A DNA stretch of 46,386 nt from DASRPD01 sp035646535 (GTDB taxonomy: Bacteria > Actinomycetota > Acidimicrobiia > IMCC26256 > JANYLB01), in contig DASRPD010000107.1 of the NCBI GenBank assembly GCA_035646535.1, positions 1-46,386 on the forward strand. The letters are read 5' to 3'. The position numbers and the translations under genes are program-made. This document shows positions 9,165 through 16,783 of the stretch, piece after piece. Numbering within the stretch: the first letter of the stretch is position 1; each line of letters starts with the position of its first letter. A model generated the notes under the pieces. The model ran no database searches. It was not told the DNA's origin and worked only from the letters and a program-made list of their open reading frames with translations.

Positions 9165-10343
9165 ATGGCCGCCGGTCCTCCGCTTCCCGAGCACCCCGAG
9201 CTGTGCAGCATTGCGGAGGCGCTCGAGACCGCCGCGATCTCGGGCGAGATTCTCGATGCGCAGTGGCGCGTCGTGTTCATCTCGAGCGAGGAGGCACGCA
9301 TCATCGGCGTCGAGCCTTCGGAGGTCGGCCGCTTCTACGGCAAGGGCCTCCCGCGTCGACAACTCGAAGACGGCAACTACTGGGCGACCACCGACGACAG
9401 CAGCCGCGATTGGTGGAAGCTCAACGTACCGATCATGCGCACCTATCTCGATCCCGACGACGACGTGTTCGAGACGGTATTCGGTCCGCTCGCCAAGGCC
9501 GCCGCTCGCATCGAGCCGGGGGAGCTGATCCGGGCCTGGTCCTCGACCCATGCGTTTCCCGACGACACGGGGCTGCGCACTTCATGGTTGGGTGACGTGA
9601 CGTTCTTCGACATTCGAATCAACAACGATGCGGGCGAGTTCATCGGCGTCCTCCGTCTCGCAACACCCGACGCCCCCGACAGCCTGCTCGCGAGATTGGC
9701 GCGCGGCGACCGGGCGATGCACGAACGGATGGATGCTGTGATGATCCCGGCGCGGCGACCGGCGAGCATCCTGTTCGCCGACCTCGAGGCGTCCGGTGAG
9801 CTGTCGAGGCGGTTGTCGTCGCGCGGCTATTTCGAGCTGGTCGGGCACCTCACCGACCTCATCGACTCGCAGGTCATCAAACAAGGCGGGATCGTCGGGA
9901 AGCACGCAGGCGACGGCGCTTCCGCGCTCTTCCTGGTCGAACAGCTCGGGAACTCTGAGTCAGAGGCCGCATCTGCCGCGGTGCGAGCGGCGCGCGCGAT
10001 CCGGGACGCAGCGCCGGAGCTGGGTCCCGACGACATCGACGTCCGCGTGAATGTGGGGATCCACTGGGGCGCGACGCTCATGGTCGGTCAGGTCGCGACG
10101 GGTGGCCGGCTCGAGGTCACCGCGCTCGGCGACGAGATGAACGAAGCGGCGCGCATCGAAAGCGCAGCCAAGGGAGGCATCGCACTCGCCTCGAAACACC
10201 TGCTCGAACGGCTCGAACCCACTGACGCCGCCGACCTCGGTCTGGATACCGACGAGATGGCCTATCTGACGGTCGGCGCGTTGGACGGATCCAGTGACAA
10301 AGCTGTACGAGACGCGGGCTCGATCTCGGTGACCGCCATCTGA
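9165..10343 (+). CDS. Class III adenylate/guanylate cyclase with N-terminal sensory region
   Basis: 392 residues. The N-terminal half (about 20-185) has a PAS-like character (GEILDAQWRVVFISSEEARIIG; later a second strand-rich block DVTFFDIRINNDAGEFIGV). The C-terminal half is a class III cyclase domain: first metal Asp in ILFADLEASG, substrate Lys in GIVGKHAGDG with the second metal Asp, and the Asn/Arg pair in ALGDEMNEAARIE. All recognisable catalytic positions are present, so it is probably active, making cAMP or cGMP in the cytoplasm. A TAGGGT box lies 8 nt before the ATG, so a leaderless start is possible. It is followed by a hairpin at 10344. Confidence 0.85.
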   Translation: MAAGPPLPEHPELCSIAEALETAAISGEILDAQWRVVFISSEEARIIGVEPSEVGRFYGKGLPRRQLEDGNYWATTDDSSRDWWKLNVPIMRTYLDPDDDVFETVFGPLAKAAARIEPGELIRAWSSTHAFPDDTGLRTSWLGDVTFFDIRINNDAGEFIGVLRLATPDAPDSLLARLARGDRAMHERMDAVMIPARRPASILFADLEASGELSRRLSSRGYFELVGHLTDLIDSQVIKQGGIVGKHAGDGASALFLVEQLGNSESEAASAAVRAARAIRDAAPELGPDDIDVRVNVGIHWGATLMVGQVATGGRLEVTALGDEMNEAARIESAAKGGIALASKHLLERLEPTDAADLGLDTDEMAYLTVGALDGSSDKAVRDAGSISVTAI

Positions 10344-10365
10344 GGGGTCGGCGAGTCATGACCCC
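10344..10365 (+). terminator. Hairpin after the cyclase gene
   Basis: Inverted repeat GGGGTC / GACCCC with a 10-nt loop beginning one base after the cyclase stop codon. There is no T-run, so its role as a terminator is an inference from position. Confidence 0.35.
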
Positions 10366-10407
10366 TGGGCCGCTGCCGTGGTCCGCGCGTGCCGTGTTGG
10401 TTGGAGC

Positions 10408-10423
10408 GTCAACATGTGTTGAC
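10408..10423. promoter_or_regulatory. 16-bp near-palindrome upstream of a small HTH gene
   Basis: GTCAACATGTGTTGAC: 7-bp perfect arms around a 2-bp centre, in otherwise GC-rich DNA. It lies about 70 bp before the likely start of the HTH protein and could be its operator. Confidence 0.35.
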
Positions 10424-10493
10424 GGCGTCGGTGAGATCCCGCAGCGTGTCGAAGTGGACATCGAGGCGACCGCTCGAAACAGCGGTGTCCCTG

Positions 10494-10655
10494 ATGACGA
10501 CATGGCCCACGCTTACCGACACCACTGGAGAGCTCACCCGAGCTGTGATCGCCGCCCGTCGCTCGAACCGTTCTTGGTCCGAGATCGGCGCGATGCTCGG
10601 CGTCTCGAAGCAAGCAGCGCAACGCAAGTACGGCCGCGAGATTCGGGTCGCCTAG
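10494..10655 (+). CDS. Small helix-turn-helix protein
   Basis: 53 residues from the ATG at 10494. The C-terminal part SWSEIGAMLGVSKQAAQRKYG is a clear helix-turn-helix of the kind found in small actinobacterial DNA-binding proteins that recognise simple operators. The frame remains open upstream to a GTG at 10389 (88 residues), but the added segment is Arg/Ser-rich and not protein-like, so I prefer the shorter form; no good Shine-Dalgarno supports either start. A near-palindrome at 10408-10423 could be its target. Function otherwise unknown. Confidence 0.5.
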   Translation: MTTWPTLTDTTGELTRAVIAARRSNRSWSEIGAMLGVSKQAAQRKYGREIRVA

Positions 10656-10738
10656 CCACCACAGGTACGGGCACGTCGGGTCGAAGGAGGAGCTGATCCG
10701 GCCGTTCACGCCCCAGGTTTCGCTCCGGTCATGCGCGC

Positions 10739-10744
10739 TACGGT
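10739..10744 (+). promoter_or_regulatory. -10 box, leaderless type
   Basis: TACGGT located exactly 6 nt before the ATG of the mycothiol-dependent enzyme gene, which has no Shine-Dalgarno. It has the same geometry as several other starts in this window. Confidence 0.45.
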
Positions 10745-10750
10745 TCGCGC

Positions 10751-11572
10751 ATGACCGAGCCGCTGATCATCCGTCTCGACGAGGTCTGGCGCGACGTCGC
10801 GACCGTGTGCGACGGCTTGACGAGCGCGCAATGGAACACGGCGACGGAGTGTCCGGGCTGGACTGTCCACGACAACGTCGCGCACATGATCGGTACCGAG
10901 CGCATGTTGCTCGGCGAGCAACCCGCGTCCGGCACGGTTGACATCGGGGACTCGCCGCACGTGCGCAACGACATCGGCAAGGCCAACGAGCAGTGGATCG
11001 CGACCTATCGAGGATGGGACGGCGCGAAGCTGCTCGACGAGTTCCGCGCGGTGACCCGGCGTCGCCTCGACGTCCTGCGGGCGATGACCACCGCCGAATG
11101 GGAGCACGAAGGCTTTACGCCCGAGGGGCCCGGTCCTTACCGCCTGTTCATGGAGATCCGCTTGTTCGATTGCTGGTACCACGACCAGGACATCCGCGAG
11201 GCGCTCGACCGGCCCGGATTCCTCGACGGTCCGGTCGCGGATCTGTCGGTGGGGCGGATTCCCGCGAAGGCGCTCGGCTACGTAGTGGGGAAGGAGGCCG
11301 GCGCGCCGGCGAACACGACTGTCCTGTTCGAGATCACGGGCGCGTCACCGATCCTTGCTGCGATCGCCGTGCCGCCCGAGGGTCGCGCCGTGTTGCTCGA
11401 CGCGCCACCGGATGCGCCGACCGTCAGCATCGCCATGGACCGCCGCACGTTCACGCGTCTCGCGGGTGGGCGCTGGAGTGCCGAGCACGCGCGCGCCCAC
11501 GGGACGGTGCGCATCGACGGCGACACCGACCTGGGCAACCGCGTCGTCGACAACCTCGCGTTCACCATCTGA
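10751..11572 (+). CDS. Maleylpyruvate isomerase-family mycothiol-dependent enzyme (TIGR03083/DinB)
   Basis: 273-residue protein of the MDMPI_N/DinB superfamily. Metal-binding and fold signatures are visible: ATECPGWTVHDNVAHMIGTE in the first 55 residues (the conserved CPGW...D.V.H helix) and the second His pair in FDCWYHDQDIREAL. A C-terminal sterol-carrier-like domain covers about 175-273. Members use mycothiol, the actinobacterial thiol, in isomerisation or transferase reactions; the substrate here is not deducible. The gene stands alone, with its own leaderless-type promoter and a hairpin directly after the stop. Confidence 0.85.
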   Translation: MTEPLIIRLDEVWRDVATVCDGLTSAQWNTATECPGWTVHDNVAHMIGTERMLLGEQPASGTVDIGDSPHVRNDIGKANEQWIATYRGWDGAKLLDEFRAVTRRRLDVLRAMTTAEWEHEGFTPEGPGPYRLFMEIRLFDCWYHDQDIREALDRPGFLDGPVADLSVGRIPAKALGYVVGKEAGAPANTTVLFEITGASPILAAIAVPPEGRAVLLDAPPDAPTVSIAMDRRTFTRLAGGRWSAEHARAHGTVRIDGDTDLGNRVVDNLAFTI

Positions 11573-11594
11573 CCGCGCGTCGATGAACGCGCGG
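11573..11594 (+). terminator. Hairpin terminator candidate
   Basis: CCGCGCGT-CGATGA-ACGCGCGG: a perfect 8-bp stem with a 6-nt loop starting at the base after the stop codon at 11572. There is no U-tract, as is common for actinobacterial terminators. The rest of the gap to 11766 holds nothing I can identify. Confidence 0.5.
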
Positions 11595-11766
11595 TAGCCA
11601 AGTTTGGAGACGAGCCCACGCGCGGCCTCGCGGGCGCCGGTTCCGACGATCCTGTCTCTGGTCGTTCTGGACCCATGCTTGGCACCCCGGCTTCTCGAAG
11701 GGGTTGCCGGCACGGCGCGAGCGCGCGAGTGTTGCCTCCTCACTACCGAGTTGATAGGGGCTCACC

Positions 11767-12087
11767 ATGCCGAAGTTCATGTTCAGGGCGTCGCTGGCAC
11801 CGGAGGGTGTCGCCGGGGTTCTTGCCGAGGGTGGCACGGCGCGTCGCACGGCCGTACAGAGCGCTATCGAGACCTTGGGTGGCACGCTCGAGGCCTTCTA
11901 CTTCGCGTTCGGCGACGACGATGTCGTGGGCATCTGCGAGCTCCCTGACAACGAGACCGCGGCCGCGTTCGCATTGGAGACCTCGGCGTCGGGCCGGGTC
12001 TCGGTGGCAACGACGGTGCTGATCACACCTGAGGAAGTCGACCGGGCTCGCGAGAAGAAGAGCGGTTGGCGGGCACCGGGGGCCTGA
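11767..12087 (+). CDS. GYD domain-containing protein
   Basis: 106-residue small alpha/beta protein of the GYD family: MPKFMFRASLAPEGVAGVL at the start, a central helix (RRTAVQSAIETLGGTLEAFYFAFGDDDVVGI) and strand-rich remainder ending in a basic tail. GYD proteins are widespread, small and uncharacterised; a ligand-binding dimer is assumed. AGGGG lies about 7 nt before the ATG as a Shine-Dalgarno. No operon partner: the next gene is the separately promoted TA module. Confidence 0.8.
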   Translation: MPKFMFRASLAPEGVAGVLAEGGTARRTAVQSAIETLGGTLEAFYFAFGDDDVVGICELPDNETAAAFALETSASGRVSVATTVLITPEEVDRAREKKSGWRAPGA

Positions 12088-12170
12088 CCGGAGGCCGCCG
12101 CGGTCGGTTGGAGCCGGCACCGTTGTCGCCTTCGCTCCCGGATGCGACGGCCACCGCGCGTCCAAGGATT

Positions 12171-12193
12171 CATGTGCTACAAGGAAGCACATG
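12171..12193 (+). promoter_or_regulatory. TA operator overlapping the antitoxin start codon
   Basis: Perfect inverted repeat CATGTGCT / AGCACATG with a 7-bp spacer. Its right arm includes the antitoxin ATG, and TACAAG inside it could serve as the -10 box (7 nt from ATG). The position suggests autorepression by the antitoxin. Confidence 0.6.
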
Positions 12194-12454
12194 TCTGAGG
12201 TCGGGATACGAGCACTCGAGCAGAACGCCTCGGCCGTTGTCGCCGACGCCGTGTCCGGTGAGACGGTCACGATCACGGATCGGGGCCGTCCGGTCGCCCA
12301 GATGACGGCGATCCCGGCCTCACGTCTTCTCACCCTGATCGAGGCTGGCCGGGCTCGACGAGCGCGTCGCGACATCGTGGATCTGCCGGCGCCGGACGAG
12401 GGTCCTGATGTGTCGGCGGCGCTGTCGGAGATGCGAGACGCCGAGCGGTATTGA
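12191..12454 (+). CDS. Phd/YefM-family antitoxin
   Basis: 87-residue prevent-host-death antitoxin. The N-terminal SEVGIRALEQNASAVVADAVSGE region and TVTITDRGRPVAQMTAIP are the classical Phd strands and helix; the C-terminus is acidic (LPAPDEGPDVSAALSEM) as expected for toxin neutralisation. The ATG lies within the inverted repeat at 12171-12193. The PIN toxin begins 2 nt after its stop. Confidence 0.88.
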   Translation: MSEVGIRALEQNASAVVADAVSGETVTITDRGRPVAQMTAIPASRLLTLIEAGRARRARRDIVDLPAPDEGPDVSAALSEMRDAERY

Positions 12455-12455
12455 C

Positions 12456-12848
12456 GTGGCGTTCTACGTCGACACCTCCGCGTCGGTGAAGCTTGTGGTC
12501 GCCGGGGCGGAGACCGAGGCACTGCGGTCCTGGCTCTCGGCACAACCGAGGGACCCGGTTGCGTGTGATGTCGCGCGAACCGAACTGCTTCGCGCCATCC
12601 GGCGTGTCGCTCCTGATCGCGTGGTGCGAGCACGCGCCGTCCTCGACGCGGTCACGCTGGTCGAGGTCACGACTGCGATCTTCGAGGCAGCCGGGCGGCT
12701 CGATCCCACCATCGTGCGAACCCTTGATGCGGTGCACCTCGCGGCTGCCCTCGACCTCGGCGACGATCTCGATGGCCTCATCACCTACGACGAACGGATG
12801 GCATCTGCGGCCGCGGCGAATGGCATCGCCGTGACCTCGCCGACTTGA
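12456..12848 (+). CDS. vapC: PIN-domain ribonuclease toxin (VapC type)
   Basis: 130-residue PIN domain starting at a GTG one base past the antitoxin stop. Active-site acids are visible: Asp in FYVDTSASVKLV, Glu in ARTELLRAI, Asp in RTLDAVHLAAAL, and Asp in LITYDERMA. An upstream ATG at 12408 would extend it by 16 residues inside the antitoxin; the GTG gives the normal PIN N-terminus and TA spacing. A GC-rich hairpin follows at 12873. Confidence 0.88.
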   Translation: MAFYVDTSASVKLVVAGAETEALRSWLSAQPRDPVACDVARTELLRAIRRVAPDRVVRARAVLDAVTLVEVTTAIFEAAGRLDPTIVRTLDAVHLAAALDLGDDLDGLITYDERMASAAAANGIAVTSPT

Positions 12849-12872
12849 GCTTCTCGGCCGAGCAGACCGGTT

Positions 12873-12897
12873 GGCCCCGGGATCCGTTCCCGGGGCC
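12873..12897 (+). terminator. GC-rich hairpin terminator candidate
   Basis: GGCCCCGGGA-TCCGT-TCCCGGGGCC: a perfect 10-bp stem with a 5-nt loop, 25 bp after the PIN toxin stop. There is no T-run. Confidence 0.55.
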
Positions 12898-13036
12898 CGA
12901 ACATCGACCGAGCGCCCGCTACCGAATACGGCGCTGTCGGACACGACACCCGTGGTTGTGCCGGAATACCTGATGGTGGTCGGGGAGTGGGTGGCGGGCC
13001 CTGGTGACTGGGTTGCTCTGAGGGTACGACTACGGG

Positions 13037-13042
13037 TAGGAT
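13037..13042 (+). promoter_or_regulatory. -10 box of RHH/MazF module
   Basis: TAGGAT exactly 6 nt before the GTG start of the antitoxin. Just upstream, TACGACTACGGGTAG gives short direct repeats of TACG that may be antitoxin contacts. Confidence 0.45.
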
Positions 13043-13048
13043 CCAAGT

Positions 13049-13267
13049 GTGAAGGTGAGCGTGAGCCTGCCGGATGAAGACGTCGAGTTCCTCGACTCCT
13101 ATGCAGAGGCGCAAGGGGCCGGCTCGCGTTCCGCAGTGGTCCACAAAGCCGTTCGGCTGCTCAGGGCTTCTGAGCTTGGCCCTGCCTACGAGAACGCCTG
13201 GACCGAGTGGGCTGACACTGGTGACGACGAGGCCTGGGACCAGGCAGCCGCCGACTGCCTGCGCTGA
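13049..13267 (+). CDS. Ribbon-helix-helix antitoxin (MazE-like partner)
   Basis: 72 residues. The N-terminal KVSVSLPDEDVEFLDSYAEAQG followed by SRSAVVHKAVRLLR is a typical ribbon-helix-helix DNA-binding unit; the remainder is acidic (TEWADTGDDEAWDQAAADC) and should neutralise the toxin. The start is a GTG with a TAGGAT box 6 nt upstream. Its TGA stop shares a base with the ATG of the MazF-type toxin, so translation is coupled. Confidence 0.85.
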   Translation: MKVSVSLPDEDVEFLDSYAEAQGAGSRSAVVHKAVRLLRASELGPAYENAWTEWADTGDDEAWDQAAADCLR

Positions 13268-13614
13268 TGCAGCGAGGCGAGATCTGCTTGGTCGGTCTCG
13301 AGCCGGTGCGAGGGGCCGAAGCCGACAAGCGGCGGCCTGCGGTGGTCGTCAGCAACGACGGGGCGAACGCGGCGGCGCAACGCCTGGGCCGCGGGGTGAT
13401 CACGGTGGTGCCGGTCACGTCCAGCACCGCGAGGGTGTACCCGTTCCAGGTCCTGCTGACCGCGGCCGAGACGGGGCTGCGTACAGACTCGAAGGCACAG
13501 GCCGAGCAGGTGCGGTCGGTCTCGTTCGAGCGCGTTGGACCGAGGATCGGTTCGGTTCCCACCGAACCGCTCGCTGCTCTGGATGAGGCGCTTCGGCTCC
13601 ACCTGGCGCTGTAG
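13267..13614 (+). CDS. mazF: MazF/PemK-family endoribonuclease toxin
   Basis: 115 residues with the CcdB/MazF fold: MQRGEICLVGLEP at the N-terminus, KRRPAVVVSND with the conserved Arg-Pro, GVITVVPVTSSTARVYPF, and a C-terminal helix. MazF toxins cut single-stranded mRNA or rRNA at short sequence motifs. The ATG overlaps the antitoxin stop. It is convergent with the DUF6817 gene that ends at 13663. Confidence 0.87.
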   Translation: MQRGEICLVGLEPVRGAEADKRRPAVVVSNDGANAAAQRLGRGVITVVPVTSSTARVYPFQVLLTAAETGLRTDSKAQAEQVRSVSFERVGPRIGSVPTEPLAALDEALRLHLAL

Positions 13615-13662
13615 CCGGGCTCGGGTGCCGGTGTCGCGACATCGCTGAAGAGCTGCATTCCG

Positions 13663-14262
13663 TTACAGGATGTCGGAGCGAGTGATCCCCGGGGACAGTG
13701 GGTCGTCGTCGTGGCCGGTCGGAATCTCGGTCGACGCGAGCAACGCCTCCTCGACTGCTTGGCGGGCGGGGAGGGAGGCGAGATGCAGCACCGCGGCGAG
13801 GCCGTGCGCGAACTGACGTTCCGCTGGGCTCATGCGGTGCAGCTGTTCGACGGTGTCGGCCGCCCACAGCGTCGCGATGTCGCCGAGCTCGCCGGGCTCG
13901 AAGGTGATGACCGTGCCGGTGTGGCGGTCCACGGCGGTGCGGTTCGTCGGGTCGATCGTGTCGCGCTTGATCGTGCACCACAGCCACGCGAGCTTCTCGG
14001 CGCGCACCCCGATGACCTCGCGGACCTGCGAGCGCCCTACCTCGGTCGCGGTGGGGAAGTACTCGGTGCCGTAGACGGAGTGAAAGAGACCCGCGTCGCA
14101 CAGCTCGTGGCCGGCGCCCCACCCGACGAGAACTCGCCGGGTCCCCAGGAGGTGCGACAGGAACGGCACGTGGGAGTCATGTTGGAGCTCACCGAACCCC
14201 AGGCTGCTCAGCATCTCCAAGCGGACACCCGTCACCGTCTCGGGGTCTCGGGGTGACGTCAT
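13663..14262 (-). CDS. DUF6817-like protein
   Basis: 199 residues. The order LGFGELQHDSHVPFLSHLLGTRRVLVGWGAGHELCDAGLFHSVYGTE in the first third, with spaced His and Asp residues, resembles the DUF6817 family, whose His/Asp pattern is reminiscent of HD-type metal hydrolases (inference). Biochemical activity is unknown. The ATG lies at the edge of a 246-bp gap before the winged-helix gene, where I see no further gene. It is transcribed towards the MazF toxin. Confidence 0.65.
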   Translation of the reverse strand: MTSPRDPETVTGVRLEMLSSLGFGELQHDSHVPFLSHLLGTRRVLVGWGAGHELCDAGLFHSVYGTEYFPTATEVGRSQVREVIGVRAEKLAWLWCTIKRDTIDPTNRTAVDRHTGTVITFEPGELGDIATLWAADTVEQLHRMSPAERQFAHGLAAVLHLASLPARQAVEEALLASTEIPTGHDDDPLSPGITRSDIL

Positions 14263-14496
14263 GGATCGGATCGTATTCGCCGGTCCGGCCGGCCGGCTGC
14301 TTGCTCGGGATGGTTCTGTGTACGGCCGAACGGCGAGCCCACCTGGTTCGCACGGACGACCGACTGGCGGCGCTCGAGGGGCGACACCCCGCAGTCGACA
14401 GCGAACACGACGTCGGTGGTCTCGATGAGAATGAGGACTGCGAAGAGTGGCGTGGCGAGCAGCTTGTGTCCACCGAAGAGCGGCCGATCAGCGCTG

Positions 14497-14502
14497 TAGC
14501 AT
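14497..14502 (+). promoter_or_regulatory. -10 box, leaderless type
   Basis: TAGCAT with 6 nt to the ATG of the winged-helix gene at 14509; no Shine-Dalgarno precedes that ATG. Confidence 0.45.
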
Positions 14503-14508
14503 TCGTGT

Positions 14509-14886
14509 ATGCAAAGTCAGGCGAAGGCCTCTCGGAGGCCCACCGCCCCGCGCGCGCCGACACCACCGGAACCGGCGTCGGAGTGGACCTTCCTCACCAA
14601 CCACGCGCACGTGCTGCTGAGCATCGCGGCCGACCCCGATATCCGCCTGCGCGACGTCGCGGTGTCGGTCGGGATCACCGAGCGTGCCGCGCAACGGATC
14701 GTGATGGAGCTCGAGCAAGCCGGATTCCTCGAGCGCGAGCGCGTCGGGCGTCGCAACCGATACCGCGTGCACACCAACCGAAGGCTGCGCCATCCCAAGG
14801 AACTTCGGCACCAGGTGGGCGAGCTGCTCGGTGTCCTCTCGGAGCCGCCGACCGTCGCCACGCGGCGAGCCACTCGGACCCGCTGA
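14509..14886 (+). CDS. Winged helix-turn-helix (MarR-like) transcriptional regulator
   Basis: 125 residues. After a disordered Pro/Ala-rich start (1-27) comes WTFLTNHAHVLLSIAADPDIRLRDVAVSVGITERAAQRIVMELEQAG, a winged HTH, then the wing FLERERVGRRNRYRVH and a basic C-terminal tail. This is the single-domain MarR-like family common beside metabolic genes in actinobacteria. The carbonic anhydrase begins 7 bp downstream, so the two are probably co-transcribed and the protein may regulate that unit. Ligand unknown. Confidence 0.82.
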   Translation: MQSQAKASRRPTAPRAPTPPEPASEWTFLTNHAHVLLSIAADPDIRLRDVAVSVGITERAAQRIVMELEQAGFLERERVGRRNRYRVHTNRRLRHPKELRHQVGELLGVLSEPPTVATRRATRTR

Positions 14887-14893
14887 GCCTCGC

Positions 14894-15385
14894 GTGTTCG
14901 ACGACGTCCTCGCCGCCAACCGTGCCTACGTCAGCTCGTTCGGACTGGCTGGGCTCGAGGCCACCGCCGCCCGAGGGCTGGCGGTCCTCACGTGCATCGA
15001 TTCGCGGATCGAGCCCCTCGCAATGCTCGGGCTCGAGCCCGGCGACGCCAAGATCCTGCGCAACGCCGGCGCTCGCGTCACCGACGATGTGTTGCGGACG
15101 CTCGTCCTTGCGGTCAACCTCCTGGGCGTTGAGCGGGTCTGCGTCATCCAGCACACCGACTGCCGACTGAGCGGAACCTCGAACGAGCACCTGCGCGCGA
15201 ATATCGGTCGACTGCGCGGGATCGATGCGGGGGACTGGGACTTCCTACCGATCGATGACGCCGAACCCGTGCTACGGGCGGACATGGAGCGGATCCGTGC
15301 GTGCCCGTTGGTGCCCTCTGAGGTTTCCGTCGCCGGCTTCGTCTACGGCGTCGACACCGGTCGATTGGACCCGATCACCTCGTAG
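14894..15385 (+). CDS. Beta-class carbonic anhydrase
   Basis: 163 residues. Beta-carbonic anhydrases are cytoplasmic Zn enzymes interconverting CO2 and bicarbonate. The zinc and catalytic motifs are intact: AVLTCIDSRIEP (Cys-x-Asp-x-Arg) and VIQHTDCRL (His-x-x-Cys), with the glycine-rich ILRNAGARVTDDVLRTL between them. I chose the GTG at 14894 because it gives the normal family N-terminus (FDDVLAANRAYVSSFGL); the frame extends upstream to 14831 only by overlapping the regulator. The protein is short, as in the actinobacterial CA-like subgroup paired with a wHTH gene. Confidence 0.88.
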   Translation: MFDDVLAANRAYVSSFGLAGLEATAARGLAVLTCIDSRIEPLAMLGLEPGDAKILRNAGARVTDDVLRTLVLAVNLLGVERVCVIQHTDCRLSGTSNEHLRANIGRLRGIDAGDWDFLPIDDAEPVLRADMERIRACPLVPSEVSVAGFVYGVDTGRLDPITS

Positions 15386-15413
15386 TCCTTCGGGTCACGT
15401 CCGCCGGTCAGGT

Positions 15414-15917
15414 TCAGAGCTCGTCGAGGGCGAAGACCGGGAGATCGAACACGACCTGTTCGTTCTCAGGCCCGAGCGCCTGGGTGCGCGAGAACGATCC
15501 GTAGCGGCGCCGCGCAAACCACCAGCGGCCGTCCGCGTCGCGCTCGACGTGGTCGTGGTAGACGCCGAAGGCGTTGGTGCGCCGCCCGTCGGTCACGTTT
15601 TGGCGCAGCTCCTGGATGTACATCCGGGCCCCGGCGGTACCGACGGCGCGGTTGATCTCGACGACCGTGTTGAGGATCACGAACTCGAAGAACGAGAACT
15701 GCTCGAGCTGTCCGCCGATGAAGTCGCCGATGGCGCCGGGCCCGTCGAGCTGCCCGGCCGCGTCGCCGAGGTCGAGCGCCAACGTGCACGTCGGGCGCAT
15801 GATCTCGTGCAGCTCGGGCCAGGCCCGTCGGGTGACGATGTCGCCGTAGCGGTTCTGCAACCGTCGCAGGGCGACGTACTCGACCGTCTCGGCCACGCGC
15901 TCGGACTCGATGCTCAT
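15414..15917 (-). CDS. SnoaL-like / NTF2-fold protein
   Basis: 167 residues with the NTF2-like cone fold pattern: N-terminal helices (VEYVALRRLQNRYGDIVTRRAWPELHEIM), then TCTLALDLG, the strand NTVVEINRAVGTAGARMYIQELRQ and DADGRWWFARRRYG with the wide Trp/Arg motif of SnoaL_4. Such proteins act as small isomerases, hydrolases or dehydratases, often in steroid or aromatic metabolism. The ATG at 15917 is preceded by GAGGGG; the long upstream extension to 16211 is not protein-like. It is convergent with the carbonic anhydrase. Confidence 0.8.
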   Translation of the reverse strand: MSIESERVAETVEYVALRRLQNRYGDIVTRRAWPELHEIMRPTCTLALDLGDAAGQLDGPGAIGDFIGGQLEQFSFFEFVILNTVVEINRAVGTAGARMYIQELRQNVTDGRRTNAFGVYHDHVERDADGRWWFARRRYGSFSRTQALGPENEQVVFDLPVFALDEL

Positions 15918-16159
15918 CTCGGTTTCCCCTCCTCGACGTCGGCGACGGTAGCGCCCGTGTCGGAAACGCTCGGCCGGGCCGGAGCTCGCAGGCTCGCCCA
16001 TCAGCTTCCGACGGCCCAGGGCGGTCGGCTGATTGCGGACCGGATCACGATCCTTACGATTCGAGAAACGGGCGTGGTGGTGACCGTGAGCCCACGGGAG
16101 CCGCAGATATCGTCGGCCGGATCGGTCACCCACCGATTCCCTCGACGATGGAGTACGGG

Positions 16160-16732
16160 ATGCAACCAGGCAAGGCGCGAGCCCCAGGCCGGAGCCGACT
16201 CCTGGCCGCAATCGTCGGCCTCGCGCTGCTGGCCGCGGCGTGTGGTGGCGGTGGCAGCGACGATCAATCCGCCGAGTCGAGCCCGCCCGCAGCCGCGGGG
16301 CCTGCCGAGTGGCAGACCCTGGAGGTCACCGACGCAAACGGGGACACGTTCTCGATCGATGATCTCGTGGGTCGGCCGGTGTTCGTCGAGAACTTCGCGA
16401 CCTGGTGCTCGAACTGTCGCAAGCAGCTCGGCGACACCCAAGATGCGGCCGAGCGCGCCGGCGATGAGGCGGTCTTTGTCGCGCTCAGCGTCGAGACCGA
16501 GCTGGACGGCCAGGACATGAAGGACTACGCGGCCGACAATGGCTTCTCCGACATTCGCTTCGCGGTGATGTCGCCGGAGATGCTCGCCGCGATGAGCGAT
16601 GCCTACGGGAACTCGGCGCTCAACGCGCCGAGCACTCCGAAGGTGAAGGTCGAAGCGGACGGGGCCGCGGGCAAGCTGGTGACCGGCTACGAGTCGACCG
16701 GTGAGATCCTGGGCGGCCTTGGCCTGGGGTGA
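16160..16732 (+). CDS. TlpA-like thioredoxin-fold lipoprotein
   Basis: 190-residue exported thiol-disulfide protein. A basic N-terminus and hydrophobic helix end in the lipobox LLAAAC (lipidated Cys28), followed by a Gly/Ser/Pro linker. The thioredoxin domain carries the active site TWCSNCRKQ (Cys83-x-x-Cys86) and the cis-Pro region NAPSTPKVKV. It probably reduces or shuttles disulfides outside the membrane, supplied with electrons by the CcdA protein encoded 52 bp downstream. ATG 16160 is favoured by GGAG 6 nt upstream; ATG 16148 is the alternative. Confidence 0.85.
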   Translation: MQPGKARAPGRSRLLAAIVGLALLAAACGGGGSDDQSAESSPPAAAGPAEWQTLEVTDANGDTFSIDDLVGRPVFVENFATWCSNCRKQLGDTQDAAERAGDEAVFVALSVETELDGQDMKDYAADNGFSDIRFAVMSPEMLAAMSDAYGNSALNAPSTPKVKVEADGAAGKLVTGYESTGEILGGLGLG

Positions 16733-16783
16733 GCTCGGGGATCCCCTCGACGCACCGTCGGTTCCCGTGGCGTCGCCCGCCTT

